The notes: generated from the letters alone by a model not told the origin. 64,000 nucleotides of DNA from Actinomycetes bacterium (GCA_947383695.1 OX376642.1:930001-994000), one strand, 5' to 3'. Positions 1 to 9,584 are shown, counted from the first letter of the stretch. Program-made: numbers and translations.

Positions 1-259
1 AGGCACCTGCTGCAGTGCCCAGAATTGCAGGCTCTGCAACCGCGTTATTGCAGGCACCTTGAGCCAATAAACCAGCCACACCTAAAGCGGCACCAACAAT
101 TACCGCTGCCGTTACACGTGGAAATCTGATCTGCCACAAAATCTCATTGCTCCCTGGATTTACCAGTGCTGACCAAAAGGAATTGATCTGCGTTGCGCCA
201 AGATATAAAGACAGGAGAAATGCAACAGCTAAGAGCACCGCTGGGAGCAACTTTCTCAT
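1..259 (-). CDS. FecCD-family ABC transporter permease (N-terminal part)
   Basis: N-terminal 86 residues of a permease that runs off the left edge of the window. It starts with a hydrophobic helix, followed by the segment RFPRVTAAVIVGAALGVAG, typical of the BtuC/FecD/HmuU family that moves heme, cobalamin or siderophores across the inner membrane. The ATG overlaps the stop of the upstream binding-protein gene in an ATGA, so the two are translationally coupled and belong to one uptake operon. Substrate cannot be fixed from this fragment; heme is inferred from the binding protein. Confidence 0.9.
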   Translation of the reverse strand, partial: MRKLLPAVLLAVAFLLSLYLGATQINSFWSALVNPGSNEILWQIRFPRVTAAVIVGAALGVAGLLAQGACNNAVAEPAILGTAAGA

Positions 260-1158
260 GGAGCAACCTTACTTATAGCGGTTGCTAAGGCTTGAACTAA
301 GGCTGGAGTCCGCGGACCAAAGGAGAGCAGCAATGAATCATCCACATCGATCACCGCTGCATTTTTGCCAGCATTTGTTTGCGCTACTCCTGGAAGATTC
401 AGTAAACCCTGAACTCCCCCGACAGATTCCAAACCTTTACTCATAACGAGAATGAGATCGGGATTAAGGGCTGCCAGACTTTCTGCGGTTAATGTATTGA
501 ATGGTCGATCTAAATTTTGAGCTCCCACATCTACAGCACCTACCGCTTTTAATAATGAGTCTGCGCCAGATCCAGAGCCACCGATCAAATACACCGCTGA
601 AGTTCCTCGTAAGTATAAAAAGGCGACTCGTGGAGAGTTGTTCACCCTTGAAGTTTTTAATGATGACTCCATTTGTTGAACCAGTAACTCTGCTTGTGCA
701 TATGCGCCGACCGCCTTGCCGACCGCTCTGACCTTTGCAGGAAGATCGCTCAGGCTCCAACTTTCTGGTGTCTCAACTACAGGTATTCCAGCTTTTCTGA
801 TTGTCTCAATCGCAGCCTTTGGACCAGTCGATGCATCAATGATTACTAGGTCAGGTTTAAGTCCAAGTACTTTTTCGGGTAACACCTGATGTCCAGATGT
901 AACTATTGGAATATCGGATAGTGAATCTTCGGTACTAGAAATATCTCGACCCACCATGATTGATTGGCCGTTTAAGGATTGAATGATTTCAGCGACTCCG
1001 TTTGCTAAAACAATGACGCGTTGTGCTGTAAATGCGGTTGGTGCATCAAGTGAAATCGATCTCACATCATCCTGAGAAATTGTGTAACTGCTAACTGGGC
1101 GGTTATCGGCGCACCCTGATAACAGGGCAACAAGCGCGAAAATCACCACTTTTCTCAT
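256..1158 (-). CDS. hmuT: ABC transporter substrate-binding lipoprotein, heme (HmuT)-like
   Basis: 300 residues with a signal peptide ending in the lipobox LSGC (Cys16), so it should be a membrane-anchored extracytoplasmic binding protein. The body has the TroA/HmuT architecture: an N-lobe with the segment VLGLKPDLVIID, a linking helix, and a C-lobe with YLIGGSGSGADSLLKAVGA, which resembles heme-binding HmuT/PhuT proteins. First gene of a minus-strand operon with the FecCD permease (4-bp overlap). Cobalamin or another chelate cannot be excluded. Divergent from two secreted proteins that may be part of the same acquisition system. Confidence 0.8.
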   Translation of the reverse strand: MRKVVIFALVALLSGCADNRPVSSYTISQDDVRSISLDAPTAFTAQRVIVLANGVAEIIQSLNGQSIMVGRDISSTEDSLSDIPIVTSGHQVLPEKVLGLKPDLVIIDASTGPKAAIETIRKAGIPVVETPESWSLSDLPAKVRAVGKAVGAYAQAELLVQQMESSLKTSRVNNSPRVAFLYLRGTSAVYLIGGSGSGADSLLKAVGAVDVGAQNLDRPFNTLTAESLAALNPDLILVMSKGLESVGGVQGLLNLPGVAQTNAGKNAAVIDVDDSLLLSFGPRTPALVQALATAISKVAP

Positions 1159-1183
1159 GGGTGCAGTGTGCCAAAACTTTCTA

Positions 1184-1206
1184 CGACAGAGATCTGTGTC
1201 CTGTCG
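1184..1206. promoter_or_regulatory. Inverted repeat between hmuT-like and secreted-protein genes
   Basis: CGACAG and CTGTCG arms separated by 11 bp in the 84-bp divergent intergenic region. It sits where an operator shared by both directions would lie. It does not match the classic IdeR/DtxR iron box. The repeat is seen; the regulatory role is a guess. Confidence 0.25.
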
Positions 1207-1242
1207 GATAAGTGTTTTTAAGGGCGGATTTACAGTACTCAG

Positions 1243-1716
1243 ATGAAGAAGATGTTGGCACTTGTTATGGCGATCGCTATTGCCTCAATGCCCTCATCTG
1301 CTGCGGCATCGATTAAAGGATCGCAGGGTCAGGTTTTAACGGTTTCAAAGAGTTCGGTGAGAAGCGGCTCGTTCGTTACGGTGAATGGAAAGTATTTTGA
1401 TGAAACTGTCGGAATTTACCTAGCCTTCTGTGTCATCCCACCCAAGGGACAAGCACCAACCCCCTGTGGTGGTGGCATTAACAAAGCTGGTCTTGGTGAA
1501 GCATCCTTTTGGATCTCATCCAATCCCCCACCGTATGCAGTTGGTTTAACGCAGGAGTTTTTACCTGGAGGACGATTTACTCAAAAGGTAAAGATCTCGA
1601 GGAAAATTGGAAAGTTTGATTGCACCAAGGTTAAGTGCGCAATCACAGTTCGTGCAGATCACTTGCGAAGCAATGATCGAAGTTCAGATCTATTTATTCC
1701 TATCACCATCAAATAA
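1243..1716 (+). CDS. Small secreted protein, neocarzinostatin-like beta-sandwich
   Basis: 157 residues with a signal peptide ending near SSAAA. The mature part looks all-beta. It carries paired cysteines and ends in DCTKVKCAITVRADH followed by a LFIPITIK strand. A DCT-x3-C motif near the C-terminus is also a hallmark of neocarzinostatin-type apoproteins and of Ig-like surface proteins of actinobacteria. Start ATG chosen because the signal peptide follows immediately. It is followed 8 bp later by a related gene and lies divergent from a heme-type transporter, so a role in capturing the transported ligand is plausible but not shown. Confidence 0.65.
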   Translation: MKKMLALVMAIAIASMPSSAAASIKGSQGQVLTVSKSSVRSGSFVTVNGKYFDETVGIYLAFCVIPPKGQAPTPCGGGINKAGLGEASFWISSNPPPYAVGLTQEFLPGGRFTQKVKISRKIGKFDCTKVKCAITVRADHLRSNDRSSDLFIPITIK

Positions 1717-1724
1717 GGAGAAAA

Positions 1725-2681
1725 ATGAAGAAGCTCGTTCTTGTTGCATTAATTGGTTCACTGTTAGTCCCGGTATCAGCCCAAGCTGCAGAAACTAAGT
1801 TTGTCGGCGGACCTTTGACGAATCTTGAATCACAGGGAGCGACAATTAACATCATGCTCTCAAATGTCCCAGCAAAGGGTGGGCTCTACATTCAACAATG
1901 CGTTGAAGCACCGGCAGGATCTCGTCCCGCGGTATGTAATAAAGCGGTGGAGCTATGGATTTCTGACGCTCGTGGAGCTTCATTTTTACCCACTGACACT
2001 ATTAAATTTAAGCCAACAGGTGGTTTTGTATCGGGCTCTACAACAGTTGATTGCACCGTTGCTAAGTGTGGAATCTTCATGCGTTTTGATCACACCGTCG
2101 CAAGTGATTTAACTGAGGATCAATTCATTCCGCTGACTTTCAAAGCTGCAACAGCAGGTGCAACAACCCTGCCAGTTGATGAGATCACCGCAACGATCAA
2201 CGGAATCCCGGTAAGTACCAAGGCACCAATAACTTTGAGTTATCGCCAGTTTGCCACCGTTTCTGCCACATCTAAGGCGGGAGCTACCTTGAGTTATTCC
2301 TCCCTTGCGCCAGCATGCGCCCTTACTGGTACCGAAATTACTCCACTGACCGGTGTTGGTGAGTGTGCGATTGCAGTTACTTCAGCTGGCAATGCAACCG
2401 CGTCAACAATCACCGCAATCCTGCCCATTCGATTAATTCAGGGAACACAAACCTTTGGTGATTTCACTATGCCAAAGTCGATCAAAGCAGGCTCAAAGAT
2501 TGAACTTCCGATTTTGAGTAACTTTGGCGAGAAGATTACATACAAGACAGCAGGAACTTGTTCTGTGGCCCTTGCCCGAGCAACAGTTAAAAAGGGTAAG
2601 TGCACAATTACCGCTACCGCACCTGCAAAGAGTGATAGCTACAAGGCGTTAAACAAGAAGTACTCAATAACCGGAAAGTAA
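1725..2681 (+). CDS. Secreted protein with neocarzinostatin-like domain plus Ig-like repeats
   Basis: 318 residues preceded by a good ribosome-binding site (AAGGAG). A signal peptide (through about residue 22, SAQA) is followed by a domain homologous to the whole upstream protein: compare DCTVAKCGIFMRFDHTV and QFIPLTFK with DCTKVKCAITVRADH and LFIPITIK. Residues from about 145 to the end form Ig-like beta repeats with alternating Cys, of a kind also seen in the giant exoprotein at 52133-56869. No sortase motif or C-terminal anchor is visible. Tandem paralogue of the previous gene; function unknown, association with heme uptake inferred from position. Confidence 0.65.
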   Translation: MKKLVLVALIGSLLVPVSAQAAETKFVGGPLTNLESQGATINIMLSNVPAKGGLYIQQCVEAPAGSRPAVCNKAVELWISDARGASFLPTDTIKFKPTGGFVSGSTTVDCTVAKCGIFMRFDHTVASDLTEDQFIPLTFKAATAGATTLPVDEITATINGIPVSTKAPITLSYRQFATVSATSKAGATLSYSSLAPACALTGTEITPLTGVGECAIAVTSAGNATASTITAILPIRLIQGTQTFGDFTMPKSIKAGSKIELPILSNFGEKITYKTAGTCSVALARATVKKGKCTITATAPAKSDSYKALNKKYSITGK

Positions 2682-3260
2682 TTAATTAATCATCAGGCCA
2701 TTGATGCAGAAGGCGGTCGCATATGCGATCTCATTTTCTGCGTCATGGCCTGATTCAATTCTTTTAGTTGAGGCATCGGTAATCGCCTGAATAAATGACA
2801 AGGCGCGCTGTGCATCCTTTACGCCTAAATCGGTAACCGCCTTCATCAACGGCGCCATTAATGCTCTGTGTGCAATACCGATTTGCTGGGTTCTAGATTG
2901 TGGCATCGCGGTTGCATTGAGAGCCTTTGCTAAAAGGTGACGGCCATCTGCAATATAAGTAAGTGCGCCCTTGATCCAACAACTGACAATGCACTGTGCA
3001 TCTGTGCAATCGGCAACAGCTGTATTGAGCGTCTGGGTGAAACTATTGAGTTCATCAATGACAAGGTCTGCAACGAGCTCTGATCCACTACCGAAGTACT
3101 CGTAAACTGAGGTACGTGACAACCCAGCACGTTGGGCAACAGCGGCAACGGTAATTGCGGCACCACCAGATTCGAGCGCAATGCTTGCAGCGGCATCAAT
3201 CAGCTGATTGCGGCGCCATTCACGGTGCTCGGCTAGTGTTTCTGTTTCAATGCGAGGCAT
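2682..3260 (-). CDS. TetR-family transcriptional regulator
   Basis: 192 residues. The N-terminal helix-turn-helix (about residues 30-60) includes the recognition segment AGLSRTSVYEYF, diagnostic of TetR regulators; the rest is an alpha-helical ligand/dimerisation domain with no recognisable ligand. It abuts the convergent secreted-protein gene with no gap and starts only 4 bp downstream of the dinG-like stop, so it is probably co-transcribed with the prp-dinG operon. It could control that operon or the neighbouring uptake genes; the sequence does not decide. Confidence 0.85.
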   Translation of the reverse strand: MPRIETETLAEHREWRRNQLIDAAASIALESGGAAITVAAVAQRAGLSRTSVYEYFGSGSELVADLVIDELNSFTQTLNTAVADCTDAQCIVSCWIKGALTYIADGRHLLAKALNATAMPQSRTQQIGIAHRALMAPLMKAVTDLGVKDAQRALSFIQAITDASTKRIESGHDAENEIAYATAFCINGLMIN

Positions 3261-3264
3261 ATTT

Positions 3265-5262
3265 TTATTGTTTCATGCTTTCGCTCAGTCTTCTCAGTGA
3301 ATCTATGACGACCGACTTTTCTGAGGTTCTCCATAGAGGTGGCATCGAGTTAAGTAGGACACTTCCGTACCGCTTAGTGACGATTCGTGAGTCCAAGATT
3401 GCGACCACACCTCGATCATCAACTGATCTGATCAAACGACCTGTGCCCTGTGCCAGCAATAGCGCTGCTCGTGGCAGTGAAACCTGCATAAAACCACTTC
3501 CTCCTGCCGCATCTGCCTGTGATGCACGTGCACTCATGACAGGTTCATCGGGGCGCGGAAATGGAATGCGATCGATAGCTACCAAAATGCAACTGTTTCC
3601 TGGAACATCAACGCCCTGCCATAAGGACATTGTTCCGATCAAAATCGATGTTTCATCCTTTGCAAAACGTTCCACTAAAGGACCAACGGCATCGCCCCGC
3701 TTTTGCGTAATGATCTTTATCGGAAGCTCTGCTAACACTTTACGCAGATGTAAATCCGCCGCCTCTACCCCACGCCATGATGAAAACAATGCAAGAGTTC
3801 GACCACCAGCAGCATCAATTAACTCACCAAGTTCAGTTAATACATCCTGGCTTGGGCCATCACGACCTGGCTCTGGTAAATGCTTAGGCATGTACAACAC
3901 ACCTTGATTAGCAAAATCAAAGGGAGAGCCAACATCGAGCATTTGAACATTGGCAGGATCGACTTCGCCATCCTTTAACTCAGCGTTCATTTCTTCATTG
4001 ACTAAAAAGCCGATGCTCTTTGCCATGGAATCAAAGCCCTTACCCACAGTTAAGGTTGCAGAGGTTGCAATCACTGGAGTCTTAGTCAAAAGGTTTTCAC
4101 GCAAAACCTCTGATACCGATAAAGGTGCAAGATACAGGGTAGAAAAAGTTGGCTCGTACCAAAGAACTAAACCATCGCCCATCTTTAACAAGGTGGTTGC
4201 AGTTGTTGCGATCTCTGTAACCGCACCCTTGACACGGGCACGCTCTGCTAAGGCATCGGTATCGATGATTTCATCATCTGCTGCTAAGAATTGAGTAATA
4301 CCCTTTGCCGCTTCCATCACCTTGCGAATAGAAAACTCAAGGGATTGTGGAATCTCCTCTAAGCGACCTTGAGAAGTTGGATCACCCTTTACATCTTCGC
4401 CGTAATCAACCATGGATTCGTGGAAATCATTGGCGGCTTTATGGAAGGCATCTGAAAGCTTGCCCGGCATGAACTTTCGGGCCATCGCCGCAGCTCGCAA
4501 AACTCGGTTTGAAGTTAATTCATCAGTTACTGCTTGCGTTGCTCGATCCATGAACTCATGGGCCTCATCCAAAATCACGCAATCGCGTTCCGGCAGAATC
4601 GGATGAGAATCTACGATTTCGATTGCTAGCAAGGTGTGATTAGTAACGACGATATCTGCAGTTTGCGCCTTAGCTTTTGCATTTGCCGCAAAGCATTGTG
4701 AGCCAAAGGCACAGACATCTGCACCGACACATTCACGACCTGATGTGCTGTTCGCCAGCCACACACGTCGATCAACTTCGGGTGCATCATCACGGTCTCC
4801 GCTGACACCAGGGGTCTTAGCCCAAGCGATTAAACGTTTGGCATCCTTTTCTAGCGATGAAACCTCCATCACTAGCTCGGTGTCAGGATCAACATCCTCG
4901 CTATTCATCTTCTGCAAACAGACATAATTTCCAACGCCCTTATAGATTGCATAGGAAATTTCGCGGCCAAGCTCTTTTTCAAGAGCGGGAACAACCGCTG
5001 GTAAGTCGCGATCTACTAGCTGACGTTGCAACGCGATCGTTGCCGTTGCCACCAAAACTTTGCGGCCATGCACGATTCCGGGAATTAAGTATGCAAGTGA
5101 TTTACCAGTACCAGTACCTGCTTGAACCATGAGGTGATGGCGGTTAGTTAAGGCGTTTGCAACAGCTTCCGCCATTTCAATCTGGCCATCACGGGCTGAG
5201 CCGCCAATTGCCTCGACAGCAACATCGAGTGCGCGACGCACCTGTGCTGACATATCGCTCAT
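3265..5262 (-). CDS. dinG: DinG/XPD-type ATP-dependent DNA helicase
   Basis: 665 residues, superfamily-2 helicase. Walker A AGTGTGKS lies at residues 48-55, a DEAH box in VILDEAHEFMD, and the C-terminal motifs SLWQGVDVPG and QGTGRLIRS. Four cysteines between motifs I and II (YVCLQ, then ECVGADVCAFGSQC) match the [4Fe-4S] cluster of XPD/DinG helicases. Likely role: 5'-3' unwinding in DNA repair. The start codon overlaps the prpD stop in a TAATG, an unexpected coupling with propionate metabolism. YoaA-type paralogues are equally possible for the exact name. Confidence 0.9.
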   Translation of the reverse strand: MSDMSAQVRRALDVAVEAIGGSARDGQIEMAEAVANALTNRHHLMVQAGTGTGKSLAYLIPGIVHGRKVLVATATIALQRQLVDRDLPAVVPALEKELGREISYAIYKGVGNYVCLQKMNSEDVDPDTELVMEVSSLEKDAKRLIAWAKTPGVSGDRDDAPEVDRRVWLANSTSGRECVGADVCAFGSQCFAANAKAKAQTADIVVTNHTLLAIEIVDSHPILPERDCVILDEAHEFMDRATQAVTDELTSNRVLRAAAMARKFMPGKLSDAFHKAANDFHESMVDYGEDVKGDPTSQGRLEEIPQSLEFSIRKVMEAAKGITQFLAADDEIIDTDALAERARVKGAVTEIATTATTLLKMGDGLVLWYEPTFSTLYLAPLSVSEVLRENLLTKTPVIATSATLTVGKGFDSMAKSIGFLVNEEMNAELKDGEVDPANVQMLDVGSPFDFANQGVLYMPKHLPEPGRDGPSQDVLTELGELIDAAGGRTLALFSSWRGVEAADLHLRKVLAELPIKIITQKRGDAVGPLVERFAKDETSILIGTMSLWQGVDVPGNSCILVAIDRIPFPRPDEPVMSARASQADAAGGSGFMQVSLPRAALLLAQGTGRLIRSVDDRGVVAILDSRIVTKRYGSVLLNSMPPLWRTSEKSVVIDSLRRLSESMKQ

Positions 5263-6701
5263 TAAAGAGCCATCAAATCCATAAACTCATTTACTGGAGT
5301 TGCTGCAAGTTTGTCGTAATTAAGACATAGATCAATGATCTGCTTCTGCTTATCACCATCGTAAATTCGAGCCAGATTGGTCTTGAACTTTTCAATAAGT
5401 AGCGGAATGCCTTCAGTGCGACGACGTGCATGGCCGACTGGATACTCAACGGCTACCTCATCAAAAACCGTGCCATCCTTGAATTCGACGGTAATTGCGT
5501 TGGCAATAGAGCGTTTTTCAGGGTTGTGATAATCCGCTGTGTAGCCAAGATCTTCAACACAGACAATCTTGTCGCGCAATGCATCGATACGAGGATCGGC
5601 TGCAATATCTTCTTCGTAATCACGAGCGGTAAGACGACCAAAAATAAATGGAACTGCGACCATGTACTGAATGCAGTGATCTCGATCTGCTGGGTTATTA
5701 AGCGGACCCTTCTTATCGATGATGCGGATACACGCCTCATGAGTGCGGATCGTTACCTTTGCAATGTCATCTGAAGTTTTTCCTGCTGCCTGCATCTGGT
5801 GGTAGATCGTCATCGCAGCTTCAACACCAGTTTGTGAGTGGAATTCTGCTGGGAAAGAAATCTTAAACAAAACATTTTCCATGACATAAGAACCGTATGG
5901 GCGTTGGAACTTGAATTCATTTCCCTTGAAGGAAACATCGTAAAAGCCCCATGTCTTAGCGGTGAGTGCTGATGGGTAACCCATCTCGCCTGTCTTTGCG
6001 ATCAATGCAAGACGTACTGCGCGCGATGTTGCATCTCCTGCAGCCCATGACTTACGTGACCCTGCATTAGGAAAGTGACGATAGGTGCGAAGTGATTGAC
6101 CATCTACCCACGCAAGTGAAACCGCAGCTAATGCTTGGTCACGGGTCAAACCCATCATCTGTGCAACTACAGCAGTTGATGCGACCTTGACCAATACAAC
6201 GTGATCAAGACCGACCTTGTTAAATGAGTTCTCTAATGCGATACAGCCTTGAATTTCATGGGCTTTGATCATCGCAGTTAGCACATCTTTGATGGTGAAC
6301 TTCTTATCTGTGGTGCGAGACAACCAATCAGCGGTTGCAAGAATTGCACCTAAGTTGTCTGACGGGTGTCCCCACTCAGCAGCAAGCCAGGTGTCATTGA
6401 AATCTAACCAACGAATCATCGCGCCAATATTGAAAGCACCTTGTACTGGATCTAAAACGTGCTTTGTTCCTGGAACTTTGACGCCATTAGCAACAGTTAC
6501 ACCTGGCACAACCGGTCCTAAAAGCTTGGTGCAGGCTTCATATTCCAAAGACTCTAGACCGCAGCCGATAGTGTCCATGAAACCATTCCATGCAGTTTCA
6601 TAAGCAACCGGAGATTTAATCTCGTAGTTCAGGGCGTAATCGACGATGTCAACTATGACTTGATCGTATGGCTGATTACCTTGGCTTACATGGCTCGACA
6701 T
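5262..6701 (-). CDS. prpD: 2-methylcitrate dehydratase (MmgE/PrpD family)
   Basis: 479 residues, full length for PrpD. It dehydrates 2-methylcitrate to 2-methylaconitate in the methylcitrate cycle that burns propionyl-CoA. The N-terminal segment with WNGFMDTIGCGLESL and later GAMIRWLDFNDT are typical family motifs. Third gene of prpB-prpC-prpD, 3 bp after prpC; its stop overlaps the dinG start by one base. The identification rests on family resemblance plus the operon; other MmgE/PrpD members have different substrates, but the context makes PrpD very likely. Confidence 0.92.
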   Translation of the reverse strand: MSSHVSQGNQPYDQVIVDIVDYALNYEIKSPVAYETAWNGFMDTIGCGLESLEYEACTKLLGPVVPGVTVANGVKVPGTKHVLDPVQGAFNIGAMIRWLDFNDTWLAAEWGHPSDNLGAILATADWLSRTTDKKFTIKDVLTAMIKAHEIQGCIALENSFNKVGLDHVVLVKVASTAVVAQMMGLTRDQALAAVSLAWVDGQSLRTYRHFPNAGSRKSWAAGDATSRAVRLALIAKTGEMGYPSALTAKTWGFYDVSFKGNEFKFQRPYGSYVMENVLFKISFPAEFHSQTGVEAAMTIYHQMQAAGKTSDDIAKVTIRTHEACIRIIDKKGPLNNPADRDHCIQYMVAVPFIFGRLTARDYEEDIAADPRIDALRDKIVCVEDLGYTADYHNPEKRSIANAITVEFKDGTVFDEVAVEYPVGHARRRTEGIPLLIEKFKTNLARIYDGDKQKQIIDLCLNYDKLAATPVNEFMDLMAL

Positions 6702-6704
6702 TGA

Positions 6705-7835
6705 TTAGCGCTTTTCAATAGGTACAAAGGCAAGATCTTCTGGACCAACGTAAGTTGCTGTTGGGCGGATGATCTTTCCATCATTGCGCTGCTCAATGAC
6801 GTGAGCTGTCCAACCAGAAATACGTGCCATCACAAATAGTGGAGTGAAGTAGTTAACTGGAATCTTCATCGCATCGTATGCAACAGCTGAGAACCAGTCG
6901 ACGTTAGGGAACATCTTCTTAACTTCCCACATAACCGATTCGATGCGCTCTGCAACGTTGTATAGATTTTCCTTACCAGCTGCTACTGCAAGATCCTTAG
7001 TGATGACCTTAACGATCTCATTGCGAGGATCTGACACTGTATAAACTGGGTGACCAAAACCAATAACAACTTCCTTGTTCTCTACACGCTTGCGAATATC
7101 GGCCTCTGCCTGATCTGGTGTTGAGTAACGAAGTTGAATCTCAAGTGCGACCTCATTTGCGCCACCATGCTTTGGACCGCTGAGCGCTCCGATTGAGCCG
7201 GTAACACATGAGTAAATATCTGCGCCGGTTCCTGCAATGACACGACCGGTAAATATTGAAGCGTTGAACTCGTGCTCTGCATACAAAACTAATGAGGCAT
7301 GCATCGCCTTTTCCCACTGCTCACTTGGCTTTTCGCCGTGAAGTAGGTGCAGGAAGTGAGCACCGATTGAGTTGTCATCGGTTTCTACTTCGATGCGCTT
7401 TCCATTGTTTGCAAAGTGGTGCCAGTATCCAAGTAATGAACCGGTCTTAGCCAGCATTGAATCAGCGATATCGCGCGCCTCTTGTTCAGTGTGCTGTGTT
7501 GACTCTGGTGTGACCGCACCGAGTGCTGAAAAGCCTGTACGCAAAACATCCATCGCATGGGCAGATGCTGGAAGTTGTTCAAGAACTGTTTTTACCTGAG
7601 GTGAAAGCCCGCGTAGAGCCTTGAGCTTTGCCTTGTAAGCATCTAATTGAGCCTGATTAGGTAGCGCGCCATGGACCAATAGGTATGCGACCTCTTCAAA
7701 CTGACAGTTAGCTGCCAAATCCTTGATTGAGTATCCGCGGTAGTGAAGATCTGCTCCACCTACTGCGCTCAGCGCTGTGTTTCCCGCTGGAACTCCAGAG
7801 AGTGCAACTGACTTCTTTACTTTGATTTCTGTCAT
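6705..7835 (-). CDS. prpC: 2-methylcitrate synthase / citrate synthase family
   Basis: 376 residues, the short form typical of bacterial type-II citrate and methylcitrate synthases. Catalytic His segments [11 protein letters not shown] and [13 protein letters not shown] are present. Condenses propionyl-CoA with oxaloacetate. Assigned as methylcitrate rather than citrate synthase because it sits between prpB (5 bp upstream) and prpD (3 bp downstream). ATG start with the expected [15 protein letters not shown] beginning. Confidence 0.93.
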   Translation of the reverse strand: MTEIKVKKSVALSGVPAGNTALSAVGGADLHYRGYSIKDLAANCQFEEVAYLLVHGALPNQAQLDAYKAKLKALRGLSPQVKTVLEQLPASAHAMDVLRTGFSALGAVTPESTQHTEQEARDIADSMLAKTGSLLGYWHHFANNGKRIEVETDDNSIGAHFLHLLHGEKPSEQWEKAMHASLVLYAEHEFNASIFTGRVIAGTGADIYSCVTGSIGALSGPKHGGANEVALEIQLRYSTPDQAEADIRKRVENKEVVIGFGHPVYTVSDPRNEIVKVITKDLAVAAGKENLYNVAERIESVMWEVKKMFPNVDWFSAVAYDAMKIPVNYFTPLFVMARISGWTAHVIEQRNDGKIIRPTATYVGPEDLAFVPIEKR

Positions 7836-7840
7836 GGTCC

Positions 7841-8728
7841 CTACCCGTTGTCTTTACCTAGTGTTTGGTCAAGTGCTTTTTCATATTCATAGTAATTAAT
7901 TGCTTGGTATAACTCATCACGTGTCTGCATCGTGTCGATCACAGTGGACTGTGTGCCATCGCGACGAATCGCTGTGTAGACATTTTCAGCCGCCTTGTTC
8001 ATCGCTCTGAAGGCTGACAATGGATACAGGATCATTCCGACCCCGTTTGCAGCTAGTTCATCGCGGGTAAAGAGCGGTGTCATTCCAAACTCGGTGATGT
8101 TGGCCAAGATTGGCTTTGCTACCGCTGCTGAAAACTTTGCGTAATCCTCAAGGGTACGAATAGCTTCCGGGAAGATTAAATCTGCGCCAGCTTCGATGTA
8201 GGCGTGAACGCGATCTAACGCGGAATCAACACCTTCATTTGCAATCGCATCGGTACGAGCCATGATCTGGAAGTTGTCATCGGTGCGTGCATCAACAGCA
8301 GCCTTGATGCGATCAACCATTTCAGCCTTTGAAACAATCTCTTTATTGGGACGATGTCCGCAACGCTTTGCGCCAACCTGATCTTCGATATGCATTGCGG
8401 CCGCTCCAGCTTTGATCAGATCCTTGACTGTGCGGCCGATGTTAAAAGCCGATGCGCCAAAACCTGTGTCGGCATCAACCAAAAGCGGCGTATCGCAGAC
8501 ATTGGTAATGCGACGAACATCGGTTAAGACATCTTCAAGTGTTGTAATTCCTAAATCTGGAAGACCCATCGATCCTGCAGCAACTCCTCCACCTGAAAGG
8601 TAGATCGCACGAAATCCTGCGCGCTTTGCTAAAAGAGCATGGTTAGCGTTAATGGTTCCAATAATTTGAAGCGGGGATTCTTCAACCAAAGCCTTCTTAA
8701 AGGCTGCACCTGCGCTGGTTACGCTCAC
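7841..8728 (-). CDS. prpB: Methylisocitrate lyase
   Basis: 295 residues. The isocitrate-lyase superfamily signature KRCGH is present, and DADTGFG lies in the metal-binding region. Cleaves 2-methylisocitrate to pyruvate and succinate. GTG start; first gene of the prpBCD unit, divergent from the dioxygenase gene at 8811, with a strong palindrome nearby (8773-8790). No PrpR-type activator is encoded in the window. Confidence 0.93.
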   Translation of the reverse strand: MSVTSAGAAFKKALVEESPLQIIGTINANHALLAKRAGFRAIYLSGGGVAAGSMGLPDLGITTLEDVLTDVRRITNVCDTPLLVDADTGFGASAFNIGRTVKDLIKAGAAAMHIEDQVGAKRCGHRPNKEIVSKAEMVDRIKAAVDARTDDNFQIMARTDAIANEGVDSALDRVHAYIEAGADLIFPEAIRTLEDYAKFSAAVAKPILANITEFGMTPLFTRDELAANGVGMILYPLSAFRAMNKAAENVYTAIRRDGTQSTVIDTMQTRDELYQAINYYEYEKALDQTLGKDNG

Positions 8729-8772
8729 AGGTTGAGTGTAACTACCTCAAACAGGCTCGCAAACTCCGTAAT

Positions 8773-8790
8773 TAGTTGAATATTCAACTA
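8773..8790. promoter_or_regulatory. Perfect 18-bp palindrome, probable MarR-type operator
   Basis: TAGTTGAATATTCAACTA reads identically on both strands. It lies 20 bp before the ATG of the dioxygenase gene and overlaps the expected -35 region of a leaderless promoter (TTATAC follows). TTGAA-TTCAA palindromes of this size are typical of MarR/DUF24 repressors. No such regulator is encoded nearby, so it would act in trans. It is also 45 bp from the prpB start and could affect both directions. Confidence 0.6.
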
Positions 8791-8810
8791 CTTTGTTATA
8801 CGGTATCAAC

Positions 8811-9584
8811 ATGGCTCAATTACCAGCGTTGTACATAGGTCATGGAGCACCGATGTTGCTCGATGATGAGTTATGGACATCACAGTTGAGAGGTATCGCT
8901 ACTCAGATCGAAAAACCGAAAGCGATCCTGATTGTGAGCGCGCATTGGGAGTCAGCCCCCGTCACCTTGAGCAGCCCAATAGCTGGCACTCCCCTTGTTT
9001 ATGACTTCAGTGGTTTTGCTAAAAAGTTTTTTGAGATGACATATGCAACTCCTGATGCAACAAACTTATTAAGTCTTGTTGCATCGATGATGCCAGACCA
9101 TGAGCAGGTATTTCAAAGCAATCGTGGATTAGATCATGGTGCATGGGTGCCGCTTCGTGTCATGTATCCAGATGCAGATATTCCAGTTTTGCAGATGTCG
9201 ATGCCAACCAGTGATCCAGGTAAGTTGATTGAACTTGGAAAACGTTTACAACCTTTACGCGATATGGGTGTTTTGATTATCGGCAGCGGTTTCATGACCC
9301 ATGGTTTGCCGTACTTGCGCGACTGGAGCACCGATGCGGTTGCACCAACCTGGTCCAGCGAGTTTGATGCATGGGCAGCTGAAGCACTTGCTAAGGGCGA
9401 TGTCGAAACTCTTTCAAACTTTAAGAGCGCAGCCCCTGGAATGCCTTACGCCCATCCAACGGTTGAACATTTCACACCACTGTTTATTACCTTAGGTGCT
9501 GCGCAAAAACCAGATGCACCAGTTGATACCTTGATCGATGGTTACTTTATGGGGCTATCGAAACGTTCAATTCTTGTTGCCTAA
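8811..9584 (+). CDS. ygiD: LigB/DODA-type extradiol dioxygenase family protein (YgiD-like)
   Basis: 257 residues. Class III extradiol dioxygenase / 4,5-DOPA dioxygenase fold with metal-binding histidines in YIGHGAPM, SAHWES and SGFMTHGLPY and the LDHGAWVPLRV segment. ATG at 8811 preferred over an upstream TTG (8793): family members begin just here, and a TATAC-like -10 lies about 10 nt upstream, suggesting a leaderless mRNA. True substrate unknown; the family includes ring-cleaving enzymes on aromatic diols. Likely repressed through the palindrome at 8773. Convergent with ribH, stop codons adjacent. Confidence 0.88.
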   Translation: MAQLPALYIGHGAPMLLDDELWTSQLRGIATQIEKPKAILIVSAHWESAPVTLSSPIAGTPLVYDFSGFAKKFFEMTYATPDATNLLSLVASMMPDHEQVFQSNRGLDHGAWVPLRVMYPDADIPVLQMSMPTSDPGKLIELGKRLQPLRDMGVLIIGSGFMTHGLPYLRDWSTDAVAPTWSSEFDAWAAEALAKGDVETLSNFKSAAPGMPYAHPTVEHFTPLFITLGAAQKPDAPVDTLIDGYFMGLSKRSILVA

